Part shown: positions 16,252-24,130 of the stretch, one piece after another
Numbering within the stretch: the first letter of the stretch is position 1
Layout: each line of letters starts with the position of its first letter
From: Verrucomicrobiales bacterium
GTDB lineage: Bacteria > Verrucomicrobiota > Verrucomicrobiia > Limisphaerales > UBA11320
Assembly (NCBI GenBank): GCA_016793885.1
Contig: JAEUHE010000152.1
Location: 1 to 44,260, forward strand
DNA: 44,260 bases
Reading direction: 5' to 3'
Made by a program: the position numbers and the translations under genes
Notes under the pieces: model-generated
What the model was told of the DNA's origin: nothing
Seen by the model: only the letters and a program-made list of their open reading frames with translations
The model's database searches: none

Positions 16252-16952
16252 AACGCCGTTTTTACCTCCCTTTCCCAGCACGCCGAGCCTGTGGAGCGGC
16301 CGTTGCGTTTCAGCTGTTGTTCAGCGGCTTGAGCATGGCCGCCGCAGAAGGCACGGCTTCGGCGAGGATCGAATCGACCAACTCGGCCTCTGAGTCGCTG
16401 ACTCTCACCAACACTCCAGCTCGCTCCCAGGAGCGCACGTCGGGTCCGGTTCGCCTGGATCACGCCTCGTTCCGCCTCATCTCGGAACGGAACATTTTTA
16501 ACCCCACTCGATCTTCGCGTGCTTCGAGCGCCAAGGCGGCGTCGGAGCCCCGAAAACCCACCAAGGTGGAGAGCATCGCTCTGGTGGGGACCATGAGCTA
16601 CGAAAAGGGGGACATGGCCTTCTTTGATGGATCCTCCTCGGAATTCAAGAAGGCGCTGAAGCCGAATGACAGTATTGCGGGCTTTCAGGTTCAGCAGATC
16701 TCTTTTAGCCAAGTGAGTTTGGTGCAGGACGGGAAGACCCTTAGTTTGCCCGTGGGAGGGAAATTGCGGCGTCAGGACGACGGGCCTTGGGAAGTGACGG
16801 CAGCAGCGGAGCAGGGTTCCTCGGAGGCCAGCGCCTCATCCGGAGGAGCGGGCGCCTCGGAAGGCAGCAGCTCAACGGATGCAGGCGAGAGCGATGTGCT
16901 CAAACGATTGTTAAAGAAGCGAGAACAGGAGATGAAAAATGAAAAACAGTAA
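16248..16952 (+). CDS. GspC/PilP-like periplasmic connector
   Basis: The 234-residue protein has an N-terminal hydrophobic segment (about 13-32) that is a signal peptide or anchor, then a Ser/Thr-rich linker. Residues about 105-170 match the homology-region (HR) domain of GspC/PilP: ALVGTMSYEKGDMAFFDG, FKKALKPNDSIAGF, then V-x-L-x-x-D-G-K-x-L-x-L-P-V-G-G. Before it stands the SERNIFNP motif seen in GspC. In this family the HR domain binds the secretin N0 domain. A Ser/Gly-rich tail ends in a charged helix, with no PDZ domain. It overlaps the start of the secretin N-domain gene by 14 nt, so the two are coupled. Confidence 0.8.
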   Translation: MKRRFYLPFPARRACGAAVAFQLLFSGLSMAAAEGTASARIESTNSASESLTLTNTPARSQERTSGPVRLDHASFRLISERNIFNPTRSSRASSAKAASEPRKPTKVESIALVGTMSYEKGDMAFFDGSSSEFKKALKPNDSIAGFQVQQISFSQVSLVQDGKTLSLPVGGKLRRQDDGPWEVTAAAEQGSSEASASSGGAGASEGSSSTDAGESDVLKRLLKKREQEMKNEKQ

Positions 16953-18567
16953 TCCTATGAACATGACCTTTTGTTACCCGAGGCTGCGCGCCGGCGGTGG
17001 TTGGGTGGGTTGCTCGCTTCTGGTCCTGGCCGGTTTGATGTCTCACGGCCAGGACGCTCCGGTGGCGCCCGCCTCAGGCCAACCAGCGGCACCCGGTGCC
17101 GTGTTGTCTGCCCCGGTCCAGCCGACGACAAAGCCTGATCCTTCAACCTCTGCGGGGGACAAAAAGCTGCGCCTGAATTTTCGCGGCGTTCCTTTGGAGA
17201 TGGTTCTCAACTACCTGAGTGAGGCCGCCGGTTTCATCATCGTGTTGGAGACCGAACTCCGTGGCAAAGCCGACCTCTGGAGCAACCAGCCGGTGTCTCA
17301 GGAGGAGGCGCTCAGCCTGTTGAATGGAATGCTCAGCAAGAACGGCTATGCGGCCATTCGGAACGACCGCGTGTTGACCATCGTGAGCAAGGAAGAGGCA
17401 AAGAAGCGTGATATTCCGGTGAAGAGCGGAAATAACCCGGAGCTTATCCCCAAGGACGAGCAAATCGTGACCCAGATTGTGCCGGTGCGCTTCATCAACG
17501 CCGTCCAGCTGATTAAAGACCTCCAGCCCCTGCTGCCGGAGAAGGCGACCATGACGGCGAACGAGAGCGGGAACGCCTTGGTGATCACCGACACTCAGAT
17601 GAACATTCGTCGGTTTACGGAAATCGTCCGAGCCCTGGATACTTCGGTCTCGAGCATTTCTTCCATCAAAGTGTTTCCACTGCGATTCGCCGATGCGAAG
17701 CAGTTGGCGACGGTAATCAAAGAACTCTTTCCGGCCACCGATAGCTCGCGCACGGGCGGGGGGAACGCAGGGGGCAACCGGGCTCGGTTCGGGGGCGGCT
17801 TCCCTGGCTTCGGCGGCCCAGCCGCTGGCGGGGGGGATGCCGGCGGTGGTGCCACGGGGTCCAACGGGCGTCCGAATGCGTCGCGGGTGGTGGCGACCGC
17901 CGATGAGCGCAGCAACTCGTTGGTGGTGGCGGCTCCGGATGACGTGATGCCCTCCGTCGAGGACGTCGTCATGAGTGTTGATGTGTCCGTCGATGATGTG
18001 ACAGAGCTTCGCGTGTTCCGGCTCAAACATGCGGATCCTTTGGAGATGGCTGAGCTGCTCACCAGTCTCTTTCCCGATGACTCCCGCTCGGGTTCGACGG
18101 ATCAGAATCGTGGGCCAGTCCGCTTTGGCGGGTTCTTTGGCGCGGGCGGCGGCGGAGCCGGACGAGGGGCGGCGGCCAATACTGACAGCGACAGGATGAA
18201 GAAGAAGGGTCAGGTCCTGGCGGTGGCCGATCAGCGGACCAGCTCGGTGGTGGTGACCGCAGCGCGCGAGCTCATGACCCAGATTGCGCAGATGGTCAAC
18301 GAGCTGGATTCTAGTCCGGCGAAGAAGCAGAAGGTCTTTGTTTACTCGCTCGAAAATGCCGACGTTCAACAGGTGGAGCAGATCCTGCGCGGCATGTTTG
18401 AGAAGAACACCACGTCGATGAACCGCAATAACACCACCCAGACCAGTCCGCTCAGCACGCGCAGCAGCAATGGTCAGACCACCGGTGCGGGCACCGGATC
18501 CGGCCTAGGCACCGGTGGAGGATTGGGTACAGGCGGTGGTTTGGGCGGCAACCGGGGCGGAAACTAA
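16939..18567 (+). CDS. gspD: Secretin GspD N-terminal part (N domains only)
   Basis: The 542-residue exported protein has a signal region (about 20-38) and a chain of secretin N domains but no secretin barrel. An N0-like domain lies at about 72-160 (LRLNFRGVPLEMVLNYLSE). Complete N/NolW-type domains lie at about 170-240, 244-350 and 353-456, the last two with Gly-rich inserts between their halves. At about 464-490 comes only the first half of a further N domain (VFVYSLENADVQQVEQILRG), followed by an Asn/Gly-rich tail and a TAA stop. The second half of this domain and the barrel are in the next gene. It would form the periplasmic vestibule facing the GspC-like protein. Confidence 0.9.
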   Translation: MKNSNPMNMTFCYPRLRAGGGWVGCSLLVLAGLMSHGQDAPVAPASGQPAAPGAVLSAPVQPTTKPDPSTSAGDKKLRLNFRGVPLEMVLNYLSEAAGFIIVLETELRGKADLWSNQPVSQEEALSLLNGMLSKNGYAAIRNDRVLTIVSKEEAKKRDIPVKSGNNPELIPKDEQIVTQIVPVRFINAVQLIKDLQPLLPEKATMTANESGNALVITDTQMNIRRFTEIVRALDTSVSSISSIKVFPLRFADAKQLATVIKELFPATDSSRTGGGNAGGNRARFGGGFPGFGGPAAGGGDAGGGATGSNGRPNASRVVATADERSNSLVVAAPDDVMPSVEDVVMSVDVSVDDVTELRVFRLKHADPLEMAELLTSLFPDDSRSGSTDQNRGPVRFGGFFGAGGGGAGRGAAANTDSDRMKKKGQVLAVADQRTSSVVVTAARELMTQIAQMVNELDSSPAKKQKVFVYSLENADVQQVEQILRGMFEKNTTSMNRNNTTQTSPLSTRSSNGQTTGAGTGSGLGTGGGLGTGGGLGGNRGGN

Positions 18568-18625
18568 TGGGGTGGGACGGTCTGGATGGAGATTTGGGTG
18601 GTTAAGAATTTAGGGAACTAACGAT

Positions 18626-19840
18626 ATGCAACGATTTCGAATGACGGGTTGGTTGCTCGCACTGCTCCTCTTGGCGGAGATGAGCACTCTCTCCCTGCTG
18701 GGCCAGCAGCGAGGCGGGAATCGCGGTGGGGGTGGATTCGGCGGTGGCGGTTTTGGCGGTGGGGGCGGCGGTGGTTCCACCAGCGCCAGCGGCCGGCAAT
18801 ACTACAACAATGGCATGATCGGTGACGCCATCATCACGGCGGATCCCGAGACCCGCCGCCTGATCGTGATCACCGACGATGAAACCAGCCAGTATATCAG
18901 CCAGGTCATCACCAATCTGGACCGGCCTAAGCCTCAGGTGTTGATCAAGGTGGTCTTCATGGAGGTCACGCACAGCAAAGGATCGGACATCGGCATCGAG
19001 GGCTCCCTCAGCAAGAAGATCGGCGGATCGACCATCGGCTCCGTCTCCAATCTGTTCGGGCTAACTCCCGGGGTGGGTGGGTCCTTGGCCGCTCCGGCGG
19101 GCGGTGGACTGTACCAGGTTCTGGGCAACGACTTCACCGCCACCTTGCGAGCGATCGCTTCCGCCGGAAAAACGGAGGTGCTCTCCCGACCCTCGATCCT
19201 GACCCGCAACAGCCAACCGGCCACCATCACGGTCGGCAAAACCCTCCCATTCACCACCAATGTTCGTTTTGACAATAATGGCAACCAGATCAACACCGTG
19301 TCCTACCAGGACGTTGGAATCATCCTGCGGGTCACTCCATTCATCACCTCGGATGGCTTGGTTGAGATGATCGTAGCTCCGGAGATTTCCGACATTATCC
19401 AACTCGATACTCCCATCAAACTCACCGACAACACCGATGCGTTGGTCATTTCCAAGACCTCTGCCGACACGGTGGTGTTGACTCCAGATGGACAGACGGT
19501 GGTGATTGGCGGGTTGATGCAAACCACCAAAGGAAGCGTCGACAGCAAGATTCCGATCCTGGGCGATATCCCCCTGCTGGGCCTGGCCTTTCGGCGTGAA
19601 CAAAAGAAGGCCGAGAAGAAAGAGCTGCTCATCTTTCTGACTCCGCACATTGTGAAGGAGCCTTCGAACCTGTTGGCGGTCTCCAATGTGGAGAAGAGCC
19701 AGGCCACCCTTTCGGGCAAAGCCTTCACTGAGGAGGATCTGAACAAGTTTGTCGACGGCCTTCCGGTCAAGCAGATGGAAGAGGCTGAGAAAGCGGAGAA
19801 GGAGAGCAAGAAAGCCAAGCGGGCCAAGGACCGACGGTGA
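18626..19840 (+). CDS. gspD: Secretin GspD C-terminal part (barrel)
   Basis: The 404-residue protein has its own signal peptide (about 1-27, LLALLLLAEMSTLSLLGQQ) and then a Gly-rich stretch. Residues 62-110 are the second half of a secretin N domain (ITADPETRRLIVITDDETSQ). The secretin barrel (about 115-350) has VLSRPSILTRNSQPATITVG and the family signature IPILGDIPLLGLAFR. The charged Lys/Glu-rich tail could be a pilotin-binding or S-domain-like end. It starts 58 nt after the stop of the N-domain gene, in a different frame, and overlaps the kinase gene by GTGA. It is the outer-membrane pore of the system. Confidence 0.93.
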   Translation: MQRFRMTGWLLALLLLAEMSTLSLLGQQRGGNRGGGGFGGGGFGGGGGGGSTSASGRQYYNNGMIGDAIITADPETRRLIVITDDETSQYISQVITNLDRPKPQVLIKVVFMEVTHSKGSDIGIEGSLSKKIGGSTIGSVSNLFGLTPGVGGSLAAPAGGGLYQVLGNDFTATLRAIASAGKTEVLSRPSILTRNSQPATITVGKTLPFTTNVRFDNNGNQINTVSYQDVGIILRVTPFITSDGLVEMIVAPEISDIIQLDTPIKLTDNTDALVISKTSADTVVLTPDGQTVVIGGLMQTTKGSVDSKIPILGDIPLLGLAFRREQKKAEKKELLIFLTPHIVKEPSNLLAVSNVEKSQATLSGKAFTEEDLNKFVDGLPVKQMEEAEKAEKESKKAKRAKDRR

Positions 19841-21378
19841 AACCCGGACGAAAAAATCTAATTTACGGTCTGCTAGTTCTTGCCTGGTTGCTGATCCTGG
19901 GTTGGCAGGCGGTTGAGCACCACCGGGTGCGGGAGTCGGCTCGAGCGAGTCTGGCGGTGCGCGGCCGGGACATCACCACGACCTTGGGCCTGGTGATTCG
20001 ATCCCAGCGGCGTTTTGGCAGCATTGTCAGCCAGGAGCGCATCGAACCCGCGCTGAAGGAGTTGATCAAAAACGAGGATGTGGAGTCGGTTCACCTGCTC
20101 AACGTCAGCGGTGAGGTGGTCGCCTCGGCCGGTCCCCCGCTCGAATCGGGAACGAAGTCGATCAAGACTCACGCCGGGGAGTATTGGGATGAGCGCAGCG
20201 TCACGCTGGTGAATCTGGTGGACTTAGGAACCAATGCCGTGACGGAGGGGGATGGGGGAGTGAATCGGATCATCGTCGTGCCTCGTCGTGAGGCGGGCAG
20301 CACCAACACGAACGACCGTCGCGGGGATTGGGGATTTCCTTGGCGGTCTCCCGGATCAGGTTCCAACACTCCGCCCCCGCTCGCGCCGCCTAAAGAAGGG
20401 GAGGTGAAGGAGGTTCAAGGGCCGCCGTCGCCCCGCGAGTCACGGGGTCCTTCCGGCCGCCAGTGGTTCGGTCGGCCGCCCTGGATGAATGAGGAGGAAT
20501 ACCGAACCCTGATTTCCAAGCAAGGACTGCATGGATTTGTCGTGGTGATGACGACGCAGTCGGTCCAGGCTGTCTGCGATCAAGATTTCTGGATGCGCAT
20601 GGTGGTGGCCGTCATGGGCGGGGTTGCCGTCGTGGGGCTCTCGCTGGCGTGGCGCACGATGGTTAAATCGTCGGAGCTACAGTTGCGCCTCCTGAAGGCG
20701 AGCGAGATGAACAGCCATCTCAAGGAGATGAACATCGCCGCCGCAGGCTTAGCGCATGAAACGCGCAATCCGCTGAACATCGTTCGGGGACTCGCGCAAA
20801 TGATTTCCAAACGCGAGGATGCCACCCCCGAGATACGGTCCCGATCCCTGGAAATCACCAACGAGGTGGATCGCGTGACCGTGCAGTTGAACCAGTTTAT
20901 CAATTATTCAAAACCCCGAGAGGTGAGGGCCACGTCGGTAGATCTTGATGCGGTCATCGATGAGGTGGCCTCGGCCCTGGGATGCGACATGGAGGAGAAA
21001 CGGGTTCGTTGGTCGCGAACTTCCAGCGGGCTCAAGATCCTGGCCGACGAGCAGATGTTTCGTCAGGCCTTGTTCAATCTGGTGATGAACGCGATTCAAG
21101 CGGTCGACGATTCCAAAACCATTGAGATAGTGTCAGGGCGGACGGACTCGGGCGAGGGTTACCTGGAGGTGATCGACAATGGGCCCGGAGTGCCGGCTGG
21201 AAACCGGGACGAGATCTTTAAGCCTTACTTTACCACCCGGGCGGACGGCACGGGGCTCGGGTTGGCAGTGGTGCATCAAATCGTGCTCGCGCACGGTTGG
21301 GAGATTCAGTGTCTTCCGAACGAGCCGCACGGCGCCCGTTTTCGGATCAATCATATCAAGCTGGTCACGTTGCCTTAG
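19837..21378 (+). CDS. Membrane sensor histidine kinase
   Basis: The 513-residue protein starts with GTG overlapping the secretin stop. It has one N-terminal helix (about 7-25), an extracytoplasmic sensor region of about 215 residues with a Pro-rich insert near 170-205, and a second helix near 248-268. There is no obvious HAMP domain. The HisKA box has His307 in LAHETRNPLN. The ATPase domain has the N box (LFNLVMNAIQAV), VIDNGPGVP, IFKPYFTT and GTGLGLAVVHQI. It belongs to the NtrB/AtoS-like kinases that pair with sigma-54 activators. The response regulator follows after 5 nt. Its place in the T2SS locus suggests that it senses something linked to secretion. Confidence 0.92.
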   Translation: MKPGRKNLIYGLLVLAWLLILGWQAVEHHRVRESARASLAVRGRDITTTLGLVIRSQRRFGSIVSQERIEPALKELIKNEDVESVHLLNVSGEVVASAGPPLESGTKSIKTHAGEYWDERSVTLVNLVDLGTNAVTEGDGGVNRIIVVPRREAGSTNTNDRRGDWGFPWRSPGSGSNTPPPLAPPKEGEVKEVQGPPSPRESRGPSGRQWFGRPPWMNEEEYRTLISKQGLHGFVVVMTTQSVQAVCDQDFWMRMVVAVMGGVAVVGLSLAWRTMVKSSELQLRLLKASEMNSHLKEMNIAAAGLAHETRNPLNIVRGLAQMISKREDATPEIRSRSLEITNEVDRVTVQLNQFINYSKPREVRATSVDLDAVIDEVASALGCDMEEKRVRWSRTSSGLKILADEQMFRQALFNLVMNAIQAVDDSKTIEIVSGRTDSGEGYLEVIDNGPGVPAGNRDEIFKPYFTTRADGTGLGLAVVHQIVLAHGWEIQCLPNEPHGARFRINHIKLVTLP

Positions 21379-21383
21379 CTGTC

Positions 21384-22760
21384 ATGTCCTCGAACACTCT
21401 TCCCACCTCCCCGGAGTCATGCCAGGTGCTGATCGTGGATGATGATCCGGGCCAGCGAAGCCTGCTCGAGTCCTTTCTGAAGGGGCACGGCTTTTTGATC
21501 ACCACCGCCGCCTCCGGCGAGGAAGCCATTGATTTGCTCAAGCGAAAGGAATTCTCCCTCATGGTTTCCGATGTTCGAATGCCAGGGATCAGCGGTCTGG
21601 AGGCCCTGCGTTTGGCTCGGGAAATCAATGCCAGTTTGCCCATCCTGCTGGTGACCGCTTTTGCTGACATTCGGGAAGCCGTTAGCGCGATGCGCGACGG
21701 CGCTGTGAATTATCTCAGCAAACCCATCGATCTCGACGAGTTGCTGAACTCGGTTCAACGGGCCACCGGATTGCAGATTCCTCCGGCGCGTCTCGCCTCA
21801 GACCGTCAACTGCCTGCCAGCGTGGTAGCGCGGAGCTCGGTCATGCAGGCCGTGTTTCGAGACGCCTCGCTGATCGCCTCCTCCGAGAGCCGGATTCTTA
21901 TTACGGGCGAGAGTGGTGTCGGCAAGGAGGTGTTGGCTGATGTCATTCACGGATGGAGCCATCGCGCCGAAGGGCCGCTGATCAAAGTGAACTGTGCGGC
22001 GATCCCGGAGAACCTATTGGAGAGCGAGCTGTTCGGACATGAGCGCGGCGCCTTTACCGGTGCCACCGCTCAGCGGATCGGACGCTTTGAAGGGGCGCGC
22101 GGCGGGACGATCTTCCTGGATGAAATTGCGGAGATGTCGCCCCAGCTTCAGGCGAAGCTGCTTCGAGTGACTCAGGACGGGCGATTTCAGCGGGTGGGGT
22201 CCAATCAGGATGTGCTGACGAATGCGCGCATTTTGGCCGCGACCAATCGGAATCTGGAGGAAGAGGTCAAAAAGGGCCGATTCCGGGAAGATCTCTACTA
22301 CCGCTTGAATGTGGTGGAGCTGTGCATCCCGGCGTTGCGTGAGCGAACGGAAGACATCGTTCCCTTGGCCTCCTTGTTCCTCGAGCAGTTTGCTCAGGGG
22401 CGATCCCGCCTGTCGCCGGCTGCGGCGGAGTGTCTGCAGCGTTACGGGTGGCCGGGTAATGTGCGTGAGTTGCGCAATGCGATGGAGAGAGCCTCGCTGC
22501 TGTCGGGAGGAGAACTGATTCTGCCGGACCATCTTCCCACCAAAGTGAGGGAGAGCAAAGCGACGTCAGTGCTCCCGGAGTCGGCCGTTCCACCGCGATT
22601 GGAGGATATCGAGTTGCAGGCCATCCACCAAGCGCTCTGCAAGTTTCATTTCAATCGAACCGAGACCGCTAAGGCTTTGGGTATCAGTCGGCGCTCGCTC
22701 ATCTACAAGCTGCACCATTTGCGCGAGCAGGGTTATCAGGTCGACGGGCCGGGTAATTAA
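21384..22760 (+). CDS. NtrC-family sigma-54 response regulator
   Basis: The 458-residue protein has a receiver domain (about 10-125) with the LIVDDDPG acidic pair, phosphoacceptor Asp63 in VSDVRMPG, the LVTAF switch and the Lys in LSKPID. The AAA+ domain has Walker A GESGVGKE (175-182), the sigma-54-contacting GAFTGA loop (222-227) and Walker B IFLDEI. A Fis-type helix-turn-helix ends the protein (NRTETAKALGISRRSLIYKL). All activator features are intact. I placed the start at the ATG at 21384, 5 nt after the kinase stop. The only good sigma-54 promoter found is at 6775-6790, upstream of the same locus. Confidence 0.94.
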   Translation: MSSNTLPTSPESCQVLIVDDDPGQRSLLESFLKGHGFLITTAASGEEAIDLLKRKEFSLMVSDVRMPGISGLEALRLAREINASLPILLVTAFADIREAVSAMRDGAVNYLSKPIDLDELLNSVQRATGLQIPPARLASDRQLPASVVARSSVMQAVFRDASLIASSESRILITGESGVGKEVLADVIHGWSHRAEGPLIKVNCAAIPENLLESELFGHERGAFTGATAQRIGRFEGARGGTIFLDEIAEMSPQLQAKLLRVTQDGRFQRVGSNQDVLTNARILAATNRNLEEEVKKGRFREDLYYRLNVVELCIPALRERTEDIVPLASLFLEQFAQGRSRLSPAAAECLQRYGWPGNVRELRNAMERASLLSGGELILPDHLPTKVRESKATSVLPESAVPPRLEDIELQAIHQALCKFHFNRTETAKALGISRRSLIYKLHHLREQGYQVDGPGN

Positions 22761-22968
22761 ACACCGACGATCGCGTTTCAACCTGAAAGCGGCAGTTTTT
22801 TGAAACCGCGGATTTCCCGGATGACACGGATGGAAAAGCATTGGTGGCGTCCGCGGCCGACATTGTCCGGTTCCAGGTGGGATGAGCCGGGAATCACCTC
22901 CGGGGGGGGGCTCGAAAGCGGTAGAGGGCTCTAAGCATTGCCCACCAGTTCAGAGTGCTTCGGACCCT

Positions 22969-23086
22969 ATCCCAAGGGGATTCCGCCTCAAAGCCAGGGT
23001 TGCGAGGAACGAGCTACCCTGGAAAAATGTCCCCACTTCCACAACCCCCATCGCGGGTTGCGCTCGGTATCACTCGAAGACCCACC
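22969..23086 (+). repeat. Hairpin-rich dispersed repeat, copy B
   Basis: This block aligns over its whole length with the minus strand of 161-37. Shared segments in order are ATCCCAA...GGGATTCCG, CTCAAAGCC, a stem CCAGGGT (22994-23000) pairing with ACCCTGG (23016-23022), CACAACCCC, and CGGGTTGCGCT, ending near GAAG.CCCAC. The stem bases are better conserved than the loops. Confidence 0.8.
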
Positions 23087-23110
23087 GCGTTCTGTCCGTA
23101 GGGCGGGGCT

Positions 23111-23152
23111 CCTTACCAACTCGATGAACGTACGTTCATCGAGTTGGTAAGG
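23111..23152. repeat. 42-bp perfect palindrome without loop
   Basis: The left half 23111-23131 (CCTTACCAACTCGATGAACG then T) is the exact reverse complement of 23132-23152. Symmetry stops at the next base on each side. There is no spacer, so as RNA it would be a hairpin of about 19 bp with a tiny loop. It lies in a gene-free region between the T2SS locus and a toxin-antitoxin pair. It could be two abutted transposon ends, a bidirectional terminator, a protein-binding site, or a fold-back assembly artefact. Confidence 0.9.
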
Positions 23153-23484
23153 GCTTGGTCTGCTGACCTAATACAGCGTTCTGTGCTGCTGCCCGATTCG
23201 GCTTGCCGCACTCGGGTTCGGACCTTAGGATGTGACTTTGCCGCAATGAGTTGTACATTAAGTTATCGATCGAGAAGGGGCATAGATTTGATTTATGGGG
23301 CTGTTTTTCGCTTGTAAGCCGAGGAGGCCAGCGTTGTGTCTGGGGTCTTCTGTCGTGGTTGGACCACGGGAAGCGACGCGACAGTCATTTACACCTAGAC
23401 ACCTGCAGGAGGTTCACGCCCGCTGCCATTACAGGCCGAAGGAACCATCCGCAGAACCTGCTTCCGCTTAGCCAGACAGTGAGG

Positions 23485-23490
23485 TATACT
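23485..23490 (+). promoter_or_regulatory. -10 element candidate, possible leaderless transcript
   Basis: TATACT lies 7 nt upstream of the antitoxin ATG at 23498, so transcription would begin at or next to the start codon. The -35 match 17 nt upstream (TTCCGC) is poor. This is suggestive only. Confidence 0.35.
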
Positions 23491-23497
23491 AAAAACT

Positions 23498-23686
23498 ATG
23501 ACCGCACGCGTCGTCATCGAACAAATCAAAGCGCTTCCCCCGGAGGAGCAAGCCAAGGTCATCGACTTCCTTGAAGAGGTGAAGGCTCTGCAAGCCGTGC
23601 GCACGATGAAGCCGGAGACTTTCGAGGAGTCGAGCAAGCGCGTGTTCGACCGCCATGCCGAACTGATGCAGAAGCTCAGCCGATGA
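23498..23686 (+). CDS. Small antitoxin of a Doc-type pair
   Basis: This 62-residue acidic/basic helical protein begins with IEQIKALPPEEQAKVIDFLE, the pattern of DUF2281/VapB-like small antitoxins. Its end (FEESSKRVFDRHAELMQKLS) is a probable toxin-wrapping helix. No AbrB or Phd DNA-binding motif is obvious. Its stop overlaps the toxin start by ATGA, the usual antitoxin-first arrangement. It would neutralise the downstream Fic/Doc protein. Confidence 0.8.
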   Translation: MTARVVIEQIKALPPEEQAKVIDFLEEVKALQAVRTMKPETFEESSKRVFDRHAELMQKLSR

Positions 23687-24069
23687 GCGACCCGGTCTTC
23701 CTCACGATCGAGCAGATCAAGATCCTCCATCGCCTATCTTTGGAACGTCACGGAGGGCAGGAGGGGGTGCGAGATCCGGCCACGTTGGAGAGTGCGACGA
23801 TGCATCCTTGCAACGTGTGGCTCTATGGACAGGGAGATTTTTTCGATATTGCGGCCGCTTACGCGTTCCACATCGCCGAAGCTCAGGCGTTCGTCGACGG
23901 AAACAAGCGAACGGGAATGGGTGCCGCATTAGTGTTCCTGGAAGGCAACGGGTTCCCGGTGCCGGCAGCAACCGAGGAACTCTATCAAGCGATGATCGCC
24001 ATTGCAGAACGTCGGATGGGCAAGGCGGGTTTGGCCGACATACTCAGGAAACTCTGCGGTGCTCCTTAA
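23683..24069 (+). CDS. Fic/Doc-family toxin with altered active-site motif
   Basis: This 128-residue protein has the Doc layout: an FLT-x-E start, the RDPATLESA segment and the Fic motif region. Classical Doc has HPFxDGNKRT; here the motif reads QAFVDGNKRT, with Gln68 where the catalytic His normally stands. Phe70, Asp72, Gly73, Asn74, Lys75 and Arg76 are kept. Doc phosphorylates EF-Tu in the well-studied P1 system. Without the His the activity could be lost or changed, although a nearby His (HIAEAQ, three turns earlier) might substitute. The gene is complete and coupled to the antitoxin, so it is not simply decaying. Confidence 0.85.
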   Translation: MSDPVFLTIEQIKILHRLSLERHGGQEGVRDPATLESATMHPCNVWLYGQGDFFDIAAAYAFHIAEAQAFVDGNKRTGMGAALVFLEGNGFPVPAATEELYQAMIAIAERRMGKAGLADILRKLCGAP

Positions 24070-24089
24070 GAATCCGTGGTTTCCATCCA

Positions 24090-24123
24090 CCTCTCTGCGC
24101 TCTTCCCGTCTCTGCGGTGCTCT
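24090..24123 (-). repeat. Short about 9-nt period repeat remnant
   Basis: On the minus strand this reads as GCACCGCAGAGACGGGAAGAG followed by CGCAGAGAGG, a degenerate array of CGCAGAGA-type units. It belongs to the same style of intergenic repeat seen at 22804, 26171, 31850 and 31927. Confidence 0.45.
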
Positions 24124-24130
24124 TTCACCC

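Larger units (their letters stand above)
22761..23497. other. Repeat-rich intergenic region without genes
   Basis: I see no supported gene in 737 bases. The region holds an approximately 9-nt period repeat at 22804-22833 and a GTAGAGGGCT-containing element near 22911-22931 that recurs near 40212-40235 in reverse. It also holds copy B of the hairpin repeat (22969-23086) and a 42-bp perfect palindrome (23111-23152). The last 100 bases lead into the toxin-antitoxin genes. Confidence 0.7.

Noticed and set aside
17143..18369. 408-codon open frame on the minus strand
   Set aside because: It is antisense to the secretin N-domain gene and has no recognisable features.
18565..18630. Programmed frameshift joining the two secretin genes
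   Set aside because: There is a TAA, a 58-nt gap, a different frame and a new signal peptide; no slippery site is seen at the junction.
22775..22806. Terminator after the response regulator
   Set aside because: The GTTTCAA/TTGAAAC stem is only 7 bp with an 18-nt loop, and the T run lies inside the loop.
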